From contig CAWBPA010000017.1 of the NCBI GenBank assembly GCA_963790545.1, positions 1,488,001-1,552,000 on the forward strand: 64,000 nucleotides of DNA. Reading direction: 5' to 3'. Shown in pieces: positions 28,313 through 36,837 of this stretch (the first letter of the stretch is position 1; each line of letters starts with the position of its first letter). The translations under genes were made by a program, and so were the position numbers. The notes under the pieces were generated by a model. The model was not told the DNA's origin, ran no database searches, and saw only the letters and a program-made list of their open reading frames with translations. This stretch comes from DATBJG01 sp963790545 (lineage in GTDB: Bacteria > Acidobacteriota > Vicinamibacteria > Vicinamibacterales > JAMQPK01).

Positions 28313-28678
28313 ATGGCGCTTCACACAGGGTTCGATTCGCTGAGCGTGACCTTTGCGGCCCTCGCGGATCCGACTCGACGCGCAATCCTCGCGCGTCTCG
28401 CGTCGGGCGAGGCGGATGTGTCCGAACTCATGAAACCGTTCCGCCTCCGCCAGCCGACCATCTCCAAGCACCTCAAGGTGCTCGAGCGCGCGGGCCTCGT
28501 GGCGCGCGGGCGCGATGCACAGCGGCGTCCCCGGACGCTCGTCGCGGCACCGCTCAAGACCATCGATGAGTGGCTGGAGTCGTATCGGCGGTTCTGGGAG
28601 CAGAAGTTCGCGAGTCTGGACGACTACCTGAGTGAGCTGCAGAAGAAGGAGAAACGCCGTGGGCGCACGAAACGATAG
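28313..28678 (+). CDS. ArsR-family transcriptional regulator
   Basis: 121 residues with a winged helix-turn-helix. The domain begins FAALADPTRRAILARLASG and the recognition helix is RQPTISKHLKVLERAGLV. There are no cysteine metal ligands, so it belongs to the non-metal ArsR group found beside AHSA1/SRPBCC proteins. The next gene starts 13 bases after its stop, forming the usual two-gene operon. Confidence 0.93.
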   Translation: MALHTGFDSLSVTFAALADPTRRAILARLASGEADVSELMKPFRLRQPTISKHLKVLERAGLVARGRDAQRRPRTLVAAPLKTIDEWLESYRRFWEQKFASLDDYLSELQKKEKRRGRTKR

Positions 28679-28691
28679 AGAGAGATCCGCG

Positions 28692-29192
28692 ATGGACAAG
28701 TCCCGAAGTGCGAGCGTCACCACGCCGTCCGACCGCCAGATCGTCATCACCCGGGCCTTCGATGCCCCGCGGGCGGTCGTCTTCGACACCTGGACGAAGC
28801 CTACGCACGTCGCACAGTGGTGGGATCCGAGTCGCACGCCGCTTGCAGTCTGTGAAATCGACCTGCGGCCAAATGGCGCATTTCGATTTGTTCACCAGGG
28901 GCCTGACGGACAGACCCATTCCTTCACGGGCGTCTACCGCGAAATCGCGCCGCCCGCGCGGCTCGTGTTCTCGACGCGAATCTCGCCGTCGGGCGCCGAA
29001 TCCGTCGGTACGCTCGTTTTCAGCGAGCACGAGGGTCGAACGACCCTCACGATGACGATTGAGTGTCAATCGAAGGCCGATCGTGACGCGCTTCTCAAAA
29101 TGCGAGTCGACGTCGGAACGACTCGCACCCTGGACAACCTCGACGAGTACCTCGGCACGATGGGGATAAGCCACGCATCTCGAACGCGCTGA
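28692..29192 (+). CDS. SRPBCC (AHSA1-like) domain protein
   Basis: 166 residues from ATG 28692. It is a START/Bet v 1-like fold with the typical opening IVITRAFDAPRAVVFDTWT, KPTHVAQWWDP, the central beta-strands with GPDGQTHSFTGVY, and the C-terminal helix beginning TRTLDNLDEYL. Such proteins bind hydrophobic ligands. Regulated with, and probably by, the ArsR gene immediately upstream. It is followed after 20 bases by an alpha/beta hydrolase, possibly the third gene of the operon. Confidence 0.88.
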   Translation: MDKSRSASVTTPSDRQIVITRAFDAPRAVVFDTWTKPTHVAQWWDPSRTPLAVCEIDLRPNGAFRFVHQGPDGQTHSFTGVYREIAPPARLVFSTRISPSGAESVGTLVFSEHEGRTTLTMTIECQSKADRDALLKMRVDVGTTRTLDNLDEYLGTMGISHASRTR

Positions 29193-29212
29193 GGTCGGAC
29201 TTCGATCCGGAC

Positions 29213-30037
29213 ATGGAGGGTGACCAAACGACGACAAAGGAGGGCGAAAAGACCGTGTTCTCGAAGGACGGCACGGCCATTGCGTTTGAGCGTATCGGTC
29301 ATGGAGAGCCCGTGATTCTCGTCGACGCGGCACTGTGCTATCGAGGGATGGGGCCAGCGAGACAACTCGCAGAATTCTTGGCACCACACTTCACGGTCAT
29401 CACCTACGACCGCCGCGGTCGAGGTGAGAGTGGTGACACGACGCCTTATGCCGTGACGCGCGAAATCGAAGACATTGCCGGTCTTTTGAGCGAAGCGGGA
29501 GGTTCGGCGCACCTCTGGGGCATGTCTTCCGGCGCAGTGCTTGCGCTCGAGGCGGCCAGCTCCCTCGGTGGCATCAAGAAATTGGCGTTGTACGAGGCGC
29601 CATTTATTGTCGACGACAGCCGTTCCACGACCGAGGGTCAGTGGGCCCGCATCGGCGACGCGGTCGGAGCCGAGCGGCGAGGCGCGGCGGTCAAAGTCTT
29701 CCTGCAAATGGTCGGAGTCCCCAAACTCTTCATCGCGCTGATGCGATTGATGCCAGCGTGGTCGAAGCTCGAAGCTATCGCGCATACGCTTCCCTATGAT
29801 GGCGCCATCGTGCAGGACTACCAGAGAGGACGGCCGCTGCCAGACAGACGATGGGCGTCTGTGAGAATACCGACGCTCGTCATGGACGGTGGCAGGAGCC
29901 CCGAGTGGATGCGCCACGGAAATCGGGCGCTCGCGCTCGCGTTGGCAAGCGCCCAGTACCGCACGCTCGACGGACAGACGCACATGCTGAAGCCGAAGGC
30001 GCACGCGCCCACCCTGATAGAGTTTTTCAAGAGTTAG
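29213..30037 (+). CDS. Alpha/beta hydrolase
   Basis: 274 residues. The oxyanion region is EPVILVDAALCYRG, followed by VITYDRRGRGESGD; the nucleophile elbow is GMSSGA; the acid lies in PTLVMDGGRSP; and the catalytic His in DGQTHML. It thus has a full triad and normal length. Substrate unknown. Cotranscription with the ArsR/AHSA1 pair is likely from spacing. The start at ATG 29213 is used; another in-frame ATG is not close by. Confidence 0.85.
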   Translation: MEGDQTTTKEGEKTVFSKDGTAIAFERIGHGEPVILVDAALCYRGMGPARQLAEFLAPHFTVITYDRRGRGESGDTTPYAVTREIEDIAGLLSEAGGSAHLWGMSSGAVLALEAASSLGGIKKLALYEAPFIVDDSRSTTEGQWARIGDAVGAERRGAAVKVFLQMVGVPKLFIALMRLMPAWSKLEAIAHTLPYDGAIVQDYQRGRPLPDRRWASVRIPTLVMDGGRSPEWMRHGNRALALALASAQYRTLDGQTHMLKPKAHAPTLIEFFKS

Positions 30038-30198
30038 AGCGCGATCGCCGGGTTCACAATTTCTGAGCCGGGGCACGTCGCTCTCATGGCCTACCGGGAG
30101 GAAATGGCGGCTATACAATCGGGCACCAGCGCACCCTAACATCCTCGTTTGGTGCTTTGCAGGAACAAAGTCTTCCTTGAATGCGTTGCAAGGGACTG

Positions 30199-30262
30199 TA
30201 CGTAGCGCAGGTCTTTAGACCTGCCCGGCGCCTCAAAGCAGGCCTGAAAGGCCTGCGCTACG
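30199..30262. repeat. Repeat family A copy (double palindrome)
   Basis: The left part reads GTAGCGCAGGTCTTTAGACC and the right part is its inverted counterpart ending GGCCTGCGCTAC; each part is also palindromic. A near-identical unit is at 50421-50486. It lies between the alpha/beta hydrolase and the alcohol dehydrogenase, and may serve as a terminator for the former. Confidence 0.85.
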
Positions 30263-30345
30263 ATGCGCCGTCTCACGCTTGACAGTTGGCGACCGGAGTG
30301 GGAGCATCCGGCGTCCAACGTTCCTCTCAGCCGAGGAGGCCCAAG

Positions 30346-31718
30346 ATGTCATCGAAGCCCTCATCTATCTCCCGCCGTCGGGTCCTCAAGACTGCTGGAG
30401 CTGCCTCCCTCGGTAGTGGTGCGACTGCTCTGCTCGGCCGCAGTAGTCGTCGTCGCCCAGGGAACAGCACCGGCAATTGCCACTAACGCTCAGGGTGGGC
30501 GGAAGTTCCGTGCCTTCGTGAAGTACAGCAACGACGTTCCTTCGCTCCAGGAGCTCACCGTGCGTCCGCTGACCGGGCGTCAGGTTCTGATGCGACAAGA
30601 AGCGGCGCAAACCTGCTACACCGAGGTTGACCGGGTCTTGATGCCGGGTGTCGGTATCAACCAGGCGACCGTCATGGGGCACGGCGGCGTCGGCGTCGTC
30701 GAAGCCGTTGGTCCGCAGGTGCTCAGCACCCGCGTGGGTGACCGTGTCATCGTCAACCTTCACGCCGCGTGCGGACGATGCTTCAATTGCTTGCGGATGC
30801 GTTCCGACAAATGCATGAACAACGGGGCCGCAAACCCGCAGAGCGATGTGCGAGATGGGGAACACGCCGGTCTTCACGTATACCGGCTCGATGTCGGAGC
30901 TGATGATCACCAATGAGGAATACGTCACTCCCCTCTTCACCGAGGTGCCGTCGGCTCAGATTGCGATGCTCACCTGCGTCGCTGGCTGTGGTCTGGGAAT
31001 GACCATGACGAACTGTCCGGTCGAACCCGCCTCCGACGTGGTGATCTTCGGCGCGGGGCCCGTCGGCCTCTCGGCAGTCCAGGGCGCCAAGATCAAAGGG
31101 GCATCGCGAATCATCGTCGTCGAGCCGGTTCCATACCGGCGCGAGATCGCCTTGAAGCTGGGCGCAACCAATGTCGTCGATCCAAATCAATATCGAGAGC
31201 GCTCGCGCATCGCAGGTGCGGGCGCAAACGCCGACCAATTCCGCGACAGCCTGGTCGAGCACCTTCGGGACATGGTCAAGATGAAGACCGATCGGCGCTG
31301 GGCGGGCGGTGGCCGGATTGGCCCCGACCACGTCATCGAGGCTGTCGGCGGGGACCGTATGATGCCGAAGGTGGAACAAGGGCCAGACCCGACGGGCGTG
31401 CTCGTGCTGCAACAGTGCTGGGAACTCGAATCGTCAACGGGGACGCTGGTGACGTGCAGCGTGGGTCATCCCGTGGGCGCGATGGTGCAGATTTCGGCGT
31501 CCCAATGGGCGGACGGTCCGAAACACCATTGGCCCGGCACGGGAGGCGGCACGAACGACCGACGTGATTCCGGCCGCTACTGCAGGCTGATGGAGACCGG
31601 ACAGCTCGACATGAAAACGCTCGCGGCCGCGACCTATTCCATCGACAAAGCGCGTGAGGCGTATCAAGCGTGCGCGGATCGCACCGTGGTTGCGACGATC
31701 GTGTCGAGTCGCGCTTGA
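30346..31718 (+). CDS. Tat-exported zinc-dependent alcohol dehydrogenase (MDR), twice frame-broken
   Basis: About 457 residues. The start ATG 30346 has GAGGAGG 6 bases upstream. The N-terminus is a twin-arginine signal (SRRRVLKTAGAASLG). Medium-chain dehydrogenase features follow: possible catalytic zinc ligands in TCYTE and the GHGG segment (GHE is more usual, so the Glu is missing), and a structural zinc knot C-x2-C-x2-C-x7-C (CGRCFNC...C). The nucleotide site is GAGPVGLSAVQGAKIKGA. Frame breaks near 30440 (after the Tat signal) and near 30845 (before CEMGNTPVFTYTG). Export of a nucleotide-dependent dehydrogenase is unusual and depends on the signal being joined across a frame break. Confidence 0.72.
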
Positions 31719-31855
31719 CCGCCTTTGTTCGGACAGCGCGGGCCGGTTGTCACGCTACTTTCTCCTGACGTGACAGGACGTCGGTACGCTCCGCCAACAA
31801 CCCATCCGCACTTCTTCCCGGGCTTTCTGTCGGTAACGATGACGGCCAGCATTGT

Positions 31856-32775
31856 ATGACCCGCGAGCCTGTGGTTCAGGTTGTCGCAGTGCGAAAGACA
31901 TACGGCCGGATAGTGGCCGTGGACGAGGTCTCGTTCGACGTGCAGCCGGGCGAAATATTCGGCTTGATCGGGCCCAACGGCGCCGGCAAAACCACCACCA
32001 TGGAGTGCGTTGAAGGTTTACGCACTCCCGATCGAGGCGCCATCTCTGTTCTGGGAGTGGATCCCAGACGGCGCGTCGCCGCGCTGCAGGAGCGGATCGG
32101 TGTGCAGCTTCAACAGGCACAGCTCCAGAAGCGGATCACAGTGCAGGAGGCTGTCGTCTTTTGGGCGTCTCTGTACCGGAAACCTGTGGACGGCCAGCGT
32201 CTGATCGAGCAGCTAGGCTTGGGCGACAAACGGAACGCCTGGTTCATGACGCTTTCCGGTGGTCAGAAACAGCGGCTGTTTATCGCCCTCGCACTGATCA
32301 ACGACCCCGAACTGGTGTTCCTCGACGAGTTGACGACAGGACTTGACCCGCAGGCGCGGCGGGCGATCTGGGATCTGGTGCGCAGCATCCGCCAGCGCGG
32401 CAAGACCGTCTTCCTGACAACGCATCTTATGGAGGAAGCCGAGCGACTGTGTGACCGTGTGGCAATCTCGACCACGGTCGTATCATCGACCTCGGCACGC
32501 CGACCGAGCTCGTGCGACGCCACTGCCCTGAACGCACCGTGATCGTCACGACCGAGGATTCGACAGCACCAGAGCGTTTTCGGGCGATCCCGCAGGTCCA
32601 GTCTGTAAGTGGCCAGGGCGTGCACCTCACGATTCGTGGCCGCGGCGATGACCTTGTGACGCAGGTGATCCAATGTCTGGCGGAGCATCGGATGAGGGTG
32701 TTGGACTTCCACACTGAGCTGCCGACACTCGAGGACGTGTTTCTCAAGCTGACCGGCCATGTGATTCGTGACTAA
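31856..32775 (+). CDS. ABC transporter ATPase (ABC-2 / drug-type), frame-broken
   Basis: About 307 residues. Walker A GPNGAGKTTT, Q-loop region QLQQAQLQKRITV, signature LSGGQKQRL, Walker B LVFLDELTTGLDP and the H-loop TTHLMEEAE are all intact. The frame breaks near 32468: one base is missing between VAI and DHGRIIDLGTP, after which the C-terminal domain continues to 32775 (LEDVFLKLTGH). It is followed after 12 bases by its permease; together they form a DrrAB-like exporter. Confidence 0.85.
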
Positions 32776-32787
32776 GTAGCTTAAACC

Positions 32788-33537
32788 ATGCTGCGCGGAC
32801 TCTGGAGGCTCACGTGGCTCGAAATCAAGATCTTCGTGCGCGAGCCGTTGGGCGTGATCGGAACGGTCGGTGTCCCGATTCTAGTCTTTGTGGTGCTGGG
32901 CCGGCTGCTCGGGCCACAGATGCGCACCGTCTCAGCCGACGTGCCGCGCTTCATCTCGGTTGATCTGCCCGTCTTTGCTTCTCTTCTGATCGCCGCAAAT
33001 GCTGTTCTCTCTCTGGTCGCGATTTTGGCTATTTACCGTGAAGGCGGAATCCTCAAGCGCCTGAGGGCCACACCGCTCGGACCCCACACCATCCTGATCG
33101 CCCACGTCATCGTCAAGCTGTTGTTTACGGCAGTGACGCTTGCTGTGATGGTCCTGGCAGGCCGACGCTACTACCCTGTCGACGCCGATGTCTCCCTCAT
33201 ATCGTTCACGTTGGCGCTGCTCTTCAGCACCGTCAGCATCTTATCTCTGGGGTTTCTGATCGCAAGCGTGGTTCCCACCGCGCGCTTCGCACAGCCGATC
33301 GGCACACTCATCCTCTATCCCATGCTCGGTCTTTCCGGCTTGTTCGTACCAGTCGGCTCACTCCCACCGACGCTGCAGACGATCGCCCATGCGTTGCCGT
33401 CCACGTATGCGGTGTCATTGCTGACGGGAGTCTGGCGCGGTGAGGGGTGGTCCGGCCATGTCAGCGACGTGGCGATGTTGACACTGCTGTGCCTCGCGTA
33501 TACCTCCTTGTCGGCGAAGGTGTTTCGATGGGAGTAG
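32788..33537 (+). CDS. ABC-2 type transporter permease
   Basis: 249 residues with about six membrane segments (IGTVGVPILVFVVLGRLL, VFASLLIAANAVLSLVAIL, VIVKLLFTAVTLAVMVLAG, ISFTLALLFSTVSILSLGFLI and two in the C-terminal third). The pattern ILKRLRATPLGP after helix 2 is a hallmark of the ABC-2 permease family. It pairs with the ATPase immediately upstream. Exported substrate unknown. Confidence 0.9.
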   Translation: MLRGLWRLTWLEIKIFVREPLGVIGTVGVPILVFVVLGRLLGPQMRTVSADVPRFISVDLPVFASLLIAANAVLSLVAILAIYREGGILKRLRATPLGPHTILIAHVIVKLLFTAVTLAVMVLAGRRYYPVDADVSLISFTLALLFSTVSILSLGFLIASVVPTARFAQPIGTLILYPMLGLSGLFVPVGSLPPTLQTIAHALPSTYAVSLLTGVWRGEGWSGHVSDVAMLTLLCLAYTSLSAKVFRWE

Positions 33538-33565
33538 TTAGCTGACCGCGCAGAAATCCTTCGCG

Positions 33566-34390
33566 CTAGGGCGCAAGGTGCTCGGTGACTTCGATGTAGG
33601 TGCCCCACGGATCGCTGAGGAAGGCGATCTTGGTTGGAGAGTTCGGCACCAGGCGCGGCGGCGCATCGAATTTCAGACCCTGCGCCACGAGTCTCTTCTC
33701 GAATTCTTCCAGGTTCCTCACGTCGAAACCGATGTGATCAAGCGCGCGTCCCTTGGTGGGCGGCCGCTTGCCTTCGCTTGCCGAGAAGGACAGGTTGAAA
33801 CGGTGGAAGTAGGCGCAGTCGATAAGGCCTGGCCTGGCGACGCGTTGGCGCTTGCCGGGCAGCCCACCGAACACCTTTGCATACCACGCCTGCATCGCCG
33901 GAATGTCCGCTTCGACTGGATACAAATGCAGGTGATCCATGCTGACCGAACCCGGCAGCGACGGGTCGCCAAAGACCTCGACGCGAATTCCGCTGTCAGG
34001 TGCATAGACGTATCCCTGATTCGGATTGGTCTCCCCAACGTCGTACTTGATGCCGGCTGCCTTCCAGTGGGCGCGTGCGGCCGCGAGGTCCCTGTACACG
34101 AAGCCGAAGTGATCAACGACGGAGCCGCCAGGCGGTTCGGCGGCATCGGACTGCCGAAGCATGATGAAAATGCCCGGGAACTGGATGAGCGTCAGGGGTC
34201 CGTTCGTGACGAGCGCTCCGCCGAGCGATGTCCAGAACGCCTTGTGCGACTCCACATCCTTCACGGCCAGATGGATGTGGCCCAGCGCCACTCCCAGGTC
34301 GTTTGGAGGCGCCAGCTGGGCAAGAGCCCGGTTCGACGACGCAAACAACAGCAACCCGAGGGCCGCAGCAAACACGCGTCGCCTCTCCAT
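33566..34390 (-). CDS. Exported two-domain VOC protein
   Basis: 274 residues from ATG 34390 with GGAGAGC upstream. A signal peptide (FAAALGLLLFASSNRALAQ) precedes two VOC modules: module 1 begins LGHIHLAVKDVESHKAFW and closes IRVEVFGD; module 2 begins MDHLHLYPVEADIPAMQAW and closes GTYIEVTEH. His/Glu metal-site positions are retained. It is paralogous to the protein at 10613, sharing the RALDHIGF and VRNLEEF blocks. It is the last gene of a minus-strand run that includes the amidohydrolase. Confidence 0.82.
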   Translation of the reverse strand: MERRRVFAAALGLLLFASSNRALAQLAPPNDLGVALGHIHLAVKDVESHKAFWTSLGGALVTNGPLTLIQFPGIFIMLRQSDAAEPPGGSVVDHFGFVYRDLAAARAHWKAAGIKYDVGETNPNQGYVYAPDSGIRVEVFGDPSLPGSVSMDHLHLYPVEADIPAMQAWYAKVFGGLPGKRQRVARPGLIDCAYFHRFNLSFSASEGKRPPTKGRALDHIGFDVRNLEEFEKRLVAQGLKFDAPPRLVPNSPTKIAFLSDPWGTYIEVTEHLAP

Positions 34391-34422
34391 AGCGCTCTCC
34401 ACTCTGCGGTCAATAAACCGCT

Positions 34423-35622
34423 CTAACGCTTGTCGACCACCACCACGCCGCCCTTGACGACCACCTTCGGGTTCAACAAGTTCCAATAGCCGTCGAGCGG
34501 ATTACCTTCGAGGATGACCAGATCAGCGAGCTTGCCCGATTCGAGCGTCCCGAGCTCCGTGCCCTTGTCGATGAAAGCCGCGGTGTTTGGTCCCAGGAGC
34601 TTGACGATATCCTGCGGCGAGAACATCAGATTGAGCGTCCGCAGTTCATGGGCCAGGCCTTGCTTCGGGTGATAGCCCGTGTCGGTGCCATACCCGTAGA
34701 TAACGCCATTGTCCCAGAGCGTTCGCGCGTTCACGGCTTTGTACCCCGCTTCGCGCCCTCGACCCTCGCCGTCCAGAATCGCGTCGGGCCACGGCTTGCC
34801 GTCGCGAAAGGTCGGCGTGTTGTTCTGGTTGAACACGCCGAACACCGGAACGCCGAAACCAGCACATGAGAGAACCTCGACGCCGGCGTCCCTGACGACG
34901 CGTGCATCCGCGTCGGACAACCAGCCAAAGTGCGGGGTATGCACGAGCTTTTGCGCGCCTGCTTTGACCGCCGCCAGCATGGCCATCGGGCTCACGGCGT
35001 GCACCATCGTCTTGAGATTGTGCTTCTTGCCCTCTTCGACGACCACGGCAAGGATTGCCGTCTCTTCAGGCGTGGCCTTCGGCGAAATGCTCGCCTTGAT
35101 GATGTCGACTCCACCTTTCGCCAACTCCTGCACCCGTGCGCGTGCGGCTTCCGGAGTCTTGAAGTTGGCCGGGTCCGCGCGACCGGATGCGATGATTCGT
35201 GGACCTTTGAGCTCGCCCTTTTCAATCTTTTCCCTGAGCTGAATGATTCCTGGCAGCGCGCCTCCGCCTTCCATCAGCGTTGTGTACCCGGCCTCGAGGA
35301 ACTCCTGCATCCGTGCCGACGCTTCTTTCGCCAACCATTGTTCGGCGTTGCCGCGGATGATGTGCCGGTGGCCGTCGATGAGCCCCGGCATGACCGTCAT
35401 GCCGCGCGCATCGATGGTTTTCACGCCTTGTACTGGAGAGGCACCAGGAGCCACGGACACAATCCGCCCATTTCGAACGACAACGGATCCCCGCTCGACC
35501 ACTTGGCCGTTGCCAACGACGATGTGAGCATCTGCGACGACGAGCTCCTGGGCCGACGCGGGGCCCGGGCCGTTCAGGGTTGCGAACCAGGCAAAGACGA
35601 TGGTGGCAAGCAGCCTTTTCAT
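34423..35622 (-). CDS. Exported metal-dependent amidohydrolase
   Basis: 399 residues from ATG 35622 (ATG 35631 is also in frame). Signal peptide to about SAQE. It has a typical TIM-barrel amidohydrolase order: MPGLIDGHRH (HxH metal motif), a candidate carboxylated lysine in DIIKASISPK, MVHAVSPMAM and VHTPHFGWLS (metal His), YGTDTGYHP (catalytic Asp), and the C-terminal ELGTLESGKLADLVILEGN barrel-flap. It belongs to the imidazolonepropionase/prolidase-like group. A secreted C-N hydrolase of unknown substrate; it lies in one run with the VOC protein downstream and VWFA genes upstream. Confidence 0.88.
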   Translation of the reverse strand: MKRLLATIVFAWFATLNGPGPASAQELVVADAHIVVGNGQVVERGSVVVRNGRIVSVAPGASPVQGVKTIDARGMTVMPGLIDGHRHIIRGNAEQWLAKEASARMQEFLEAGYTTLMEGGGALPGIIQLREKIEKGELKGPRIIASGRADPANFKTPEAARARVQELAKGGVDIIKASISPKATPEETAILAVVVEEGKKHNLKTMVHAVSPMAMLAAVKAGAQKLVHTPHFGWLSDADARVVRDAGVEVLSCAGFGVPVFGVFNQNNTPTFRDGKPWPDAILDGEGRGREAGYKAVNARTLWDNGVIYGYGTDTGYHPKQGLAHELRTLNLMFSPQDIVKLLGPNTAAFIDKGTELGTLESGKLADLVILEGNPLDGYWNLLNPKVVVKGGVVVVDKR

Positions 35623-35652
35623 GTCGGTCATCCTCAGCGGTCAATGAATGAC

Positions 35653-35687
35653 GGAACAGGAGAATAGAAGAACAAGAGACGGTTTTG
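35653..35687. repeat. Repeat family B partial copy
   Basis: The segment begins GGAACAGGAG and ends AACAAGAGACGGTTTTGG. It matches in part the reverse complement of the repeats at 51504-51884 (GTCTCTTGATCTCC, CTCCTGTTCC) and at 59453-59536. It lies in the short gap between the VWFA gene and the amidohydrolase. Confidence 0.6.
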
Positions 35688-35700
35688 GCGAGCGCACGGG

Positions 35701-36837
35701 CTATGGCTTAGGCGCAACGTAAGTCTTTCGCGCTCGAACGCGAAAGTTGCGGCCGGGTACTTGCAGGCTGAGAGCGTGTGACTGCCCATCGCGCCTTGGT
35801 TCGAAACCGATCGTGTACTGATTGGACAAATCCTCGACGATCTCGGCAAACGGCTCGCTGAGCTTGTCGCTGTTCTCCGCAAACAGCGCCAGACCTCCAC
35901 TGGCATCGGCAAGTGCACCGAGCTTGGTCTTGAGAGTTTGAACCCGCGCTCCGCGTCCAAGCCCCACAGCGAAAAGCGTCGCGTCACTGTCGCTGACCAG
36001 CCGCGCCACATCGTCGAACGTTGCCTGGCTCGACATGTCTTCGCCGTCGCTGAACACGACAAGTGCGCGGCGGCCAGCCTGACGCGACAGTAACTCCACT
36101 CCGTGCACGATGGCGTCGTGAAGCGCGGTGGCACCCCAGGAGCTCAGGCGGTCGAGCGCGCTCAGTCGCGTCTCGAGGTCTGCTTCGCGAGGCGCCAGCG
36201 TGAACATGCTGTCGTTGAACGCGACCACGGTCACCCGGTCGTTCGGACCGAGAGCTTTGAGAAATGTACGCGCCGCACGCTGCACATCCGGAAGCGCATC
36301 CTTCATGCTGGCGCTGACATCGAGGGCCAGCACCAGTTCGAGCGGCGCCCCTTCGGGATCGAAGCCGACGATTGGGCGCGCCTCGTTGTCGTCGAGCAGC
36401 TGGAAGACCTCGCGAGTCAGCCCTTTGACGAACCGCCCGCCTTCGGTGACGACCGCGTTCACCTGGACGACATCGACGGATACCGCGTCGGCGAACCCCA
36501 CTGCCCGCGTGCGGACGTTGGCGACAAGGCGCCCCCCCGCACGCAATGTCGCCACGGCCCGGAGGGCGTGTTCAGCAATGATCGATCCGGCATCCCAGGC
36601 GCACTCCATTCGGGAACCTGGTGCGACGCACACTTGCCGACCATCGGCAAAGAACGTGACATCGATGATCGCAAGGCCTCCGCCCGGCCCGTCGTGCACG
36701 ACCTTCAGCAACAATGGACCGCTGACGTACGAACCGGATGGAGGCGACACGAATCGCAGGGCCTGCGTCGACTGCGCGCGCGGAGCGACGCACATGAGCA
36801 CGGCGAGCAGAGCGCAGAGATAAATGTACCGTCTCAT
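35701..36837 (-). CDS. VWFA-related acidobacterial-domain protein
   Basis: 378 residues, exported (signal peptide YLCALLAVLMCVAPRAQS). An Ig-like N-terminal region (SGSYVSGPLLLKV) leads to the family-typical block VNAVVTEGGRFVKGLTREVF and then a von Willebrand A domain at about 165-350 with the MIDAS motif DVSAS and the second metal loop FSDGEDMS. The C-terminal NQYTIGFEP block is typical. This domain is enriched in Acidobacteria, which supports the taxonomic reading. Its ATG overlaps the stop of the large upstream gene (ATGA), so the two are translationally coupled. Confidence 0.85.
   Translation of the reverse strand: MRRYIYLCALLAVLMCVAPRAQSTQALRFVSPPSGSYVSGPLLLKVVHDGPGGGLAIIDVTFFADGRQVCVAPGSRMECAWDAGSIIAEHALRAVATLRAGGRLVANVRTRAVGFADAVSVDVVQVNAVVTEGGRFVKGLTREVFQLLDDNEARPIVGFDPEGAPLELVLALDVSASMKDALPDVQRAARTFLKALGPNDRVTVVAFNDSMFTLAPREADLETRLSALDRLSSWGATALHDAIVHGVELLSRQAGRRALVVFSDGEDMSSQATFDDVARLVSDSDATLFAVGLGRGARVQTLKTKLGALADASGGLALFAENSDKLSEPFAEIVEDLSNQYTIGFEPRRDGQSHALSLQVPGRNFRVRARKTYVAPKP

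Noticed and set aside
29066..30142. 358-residue minus-strand frame opposite the alpha/beta hydrolase
   Set aside because: The plus strand encodes a complete hydrolase triad; the antisense frame is a shadow.
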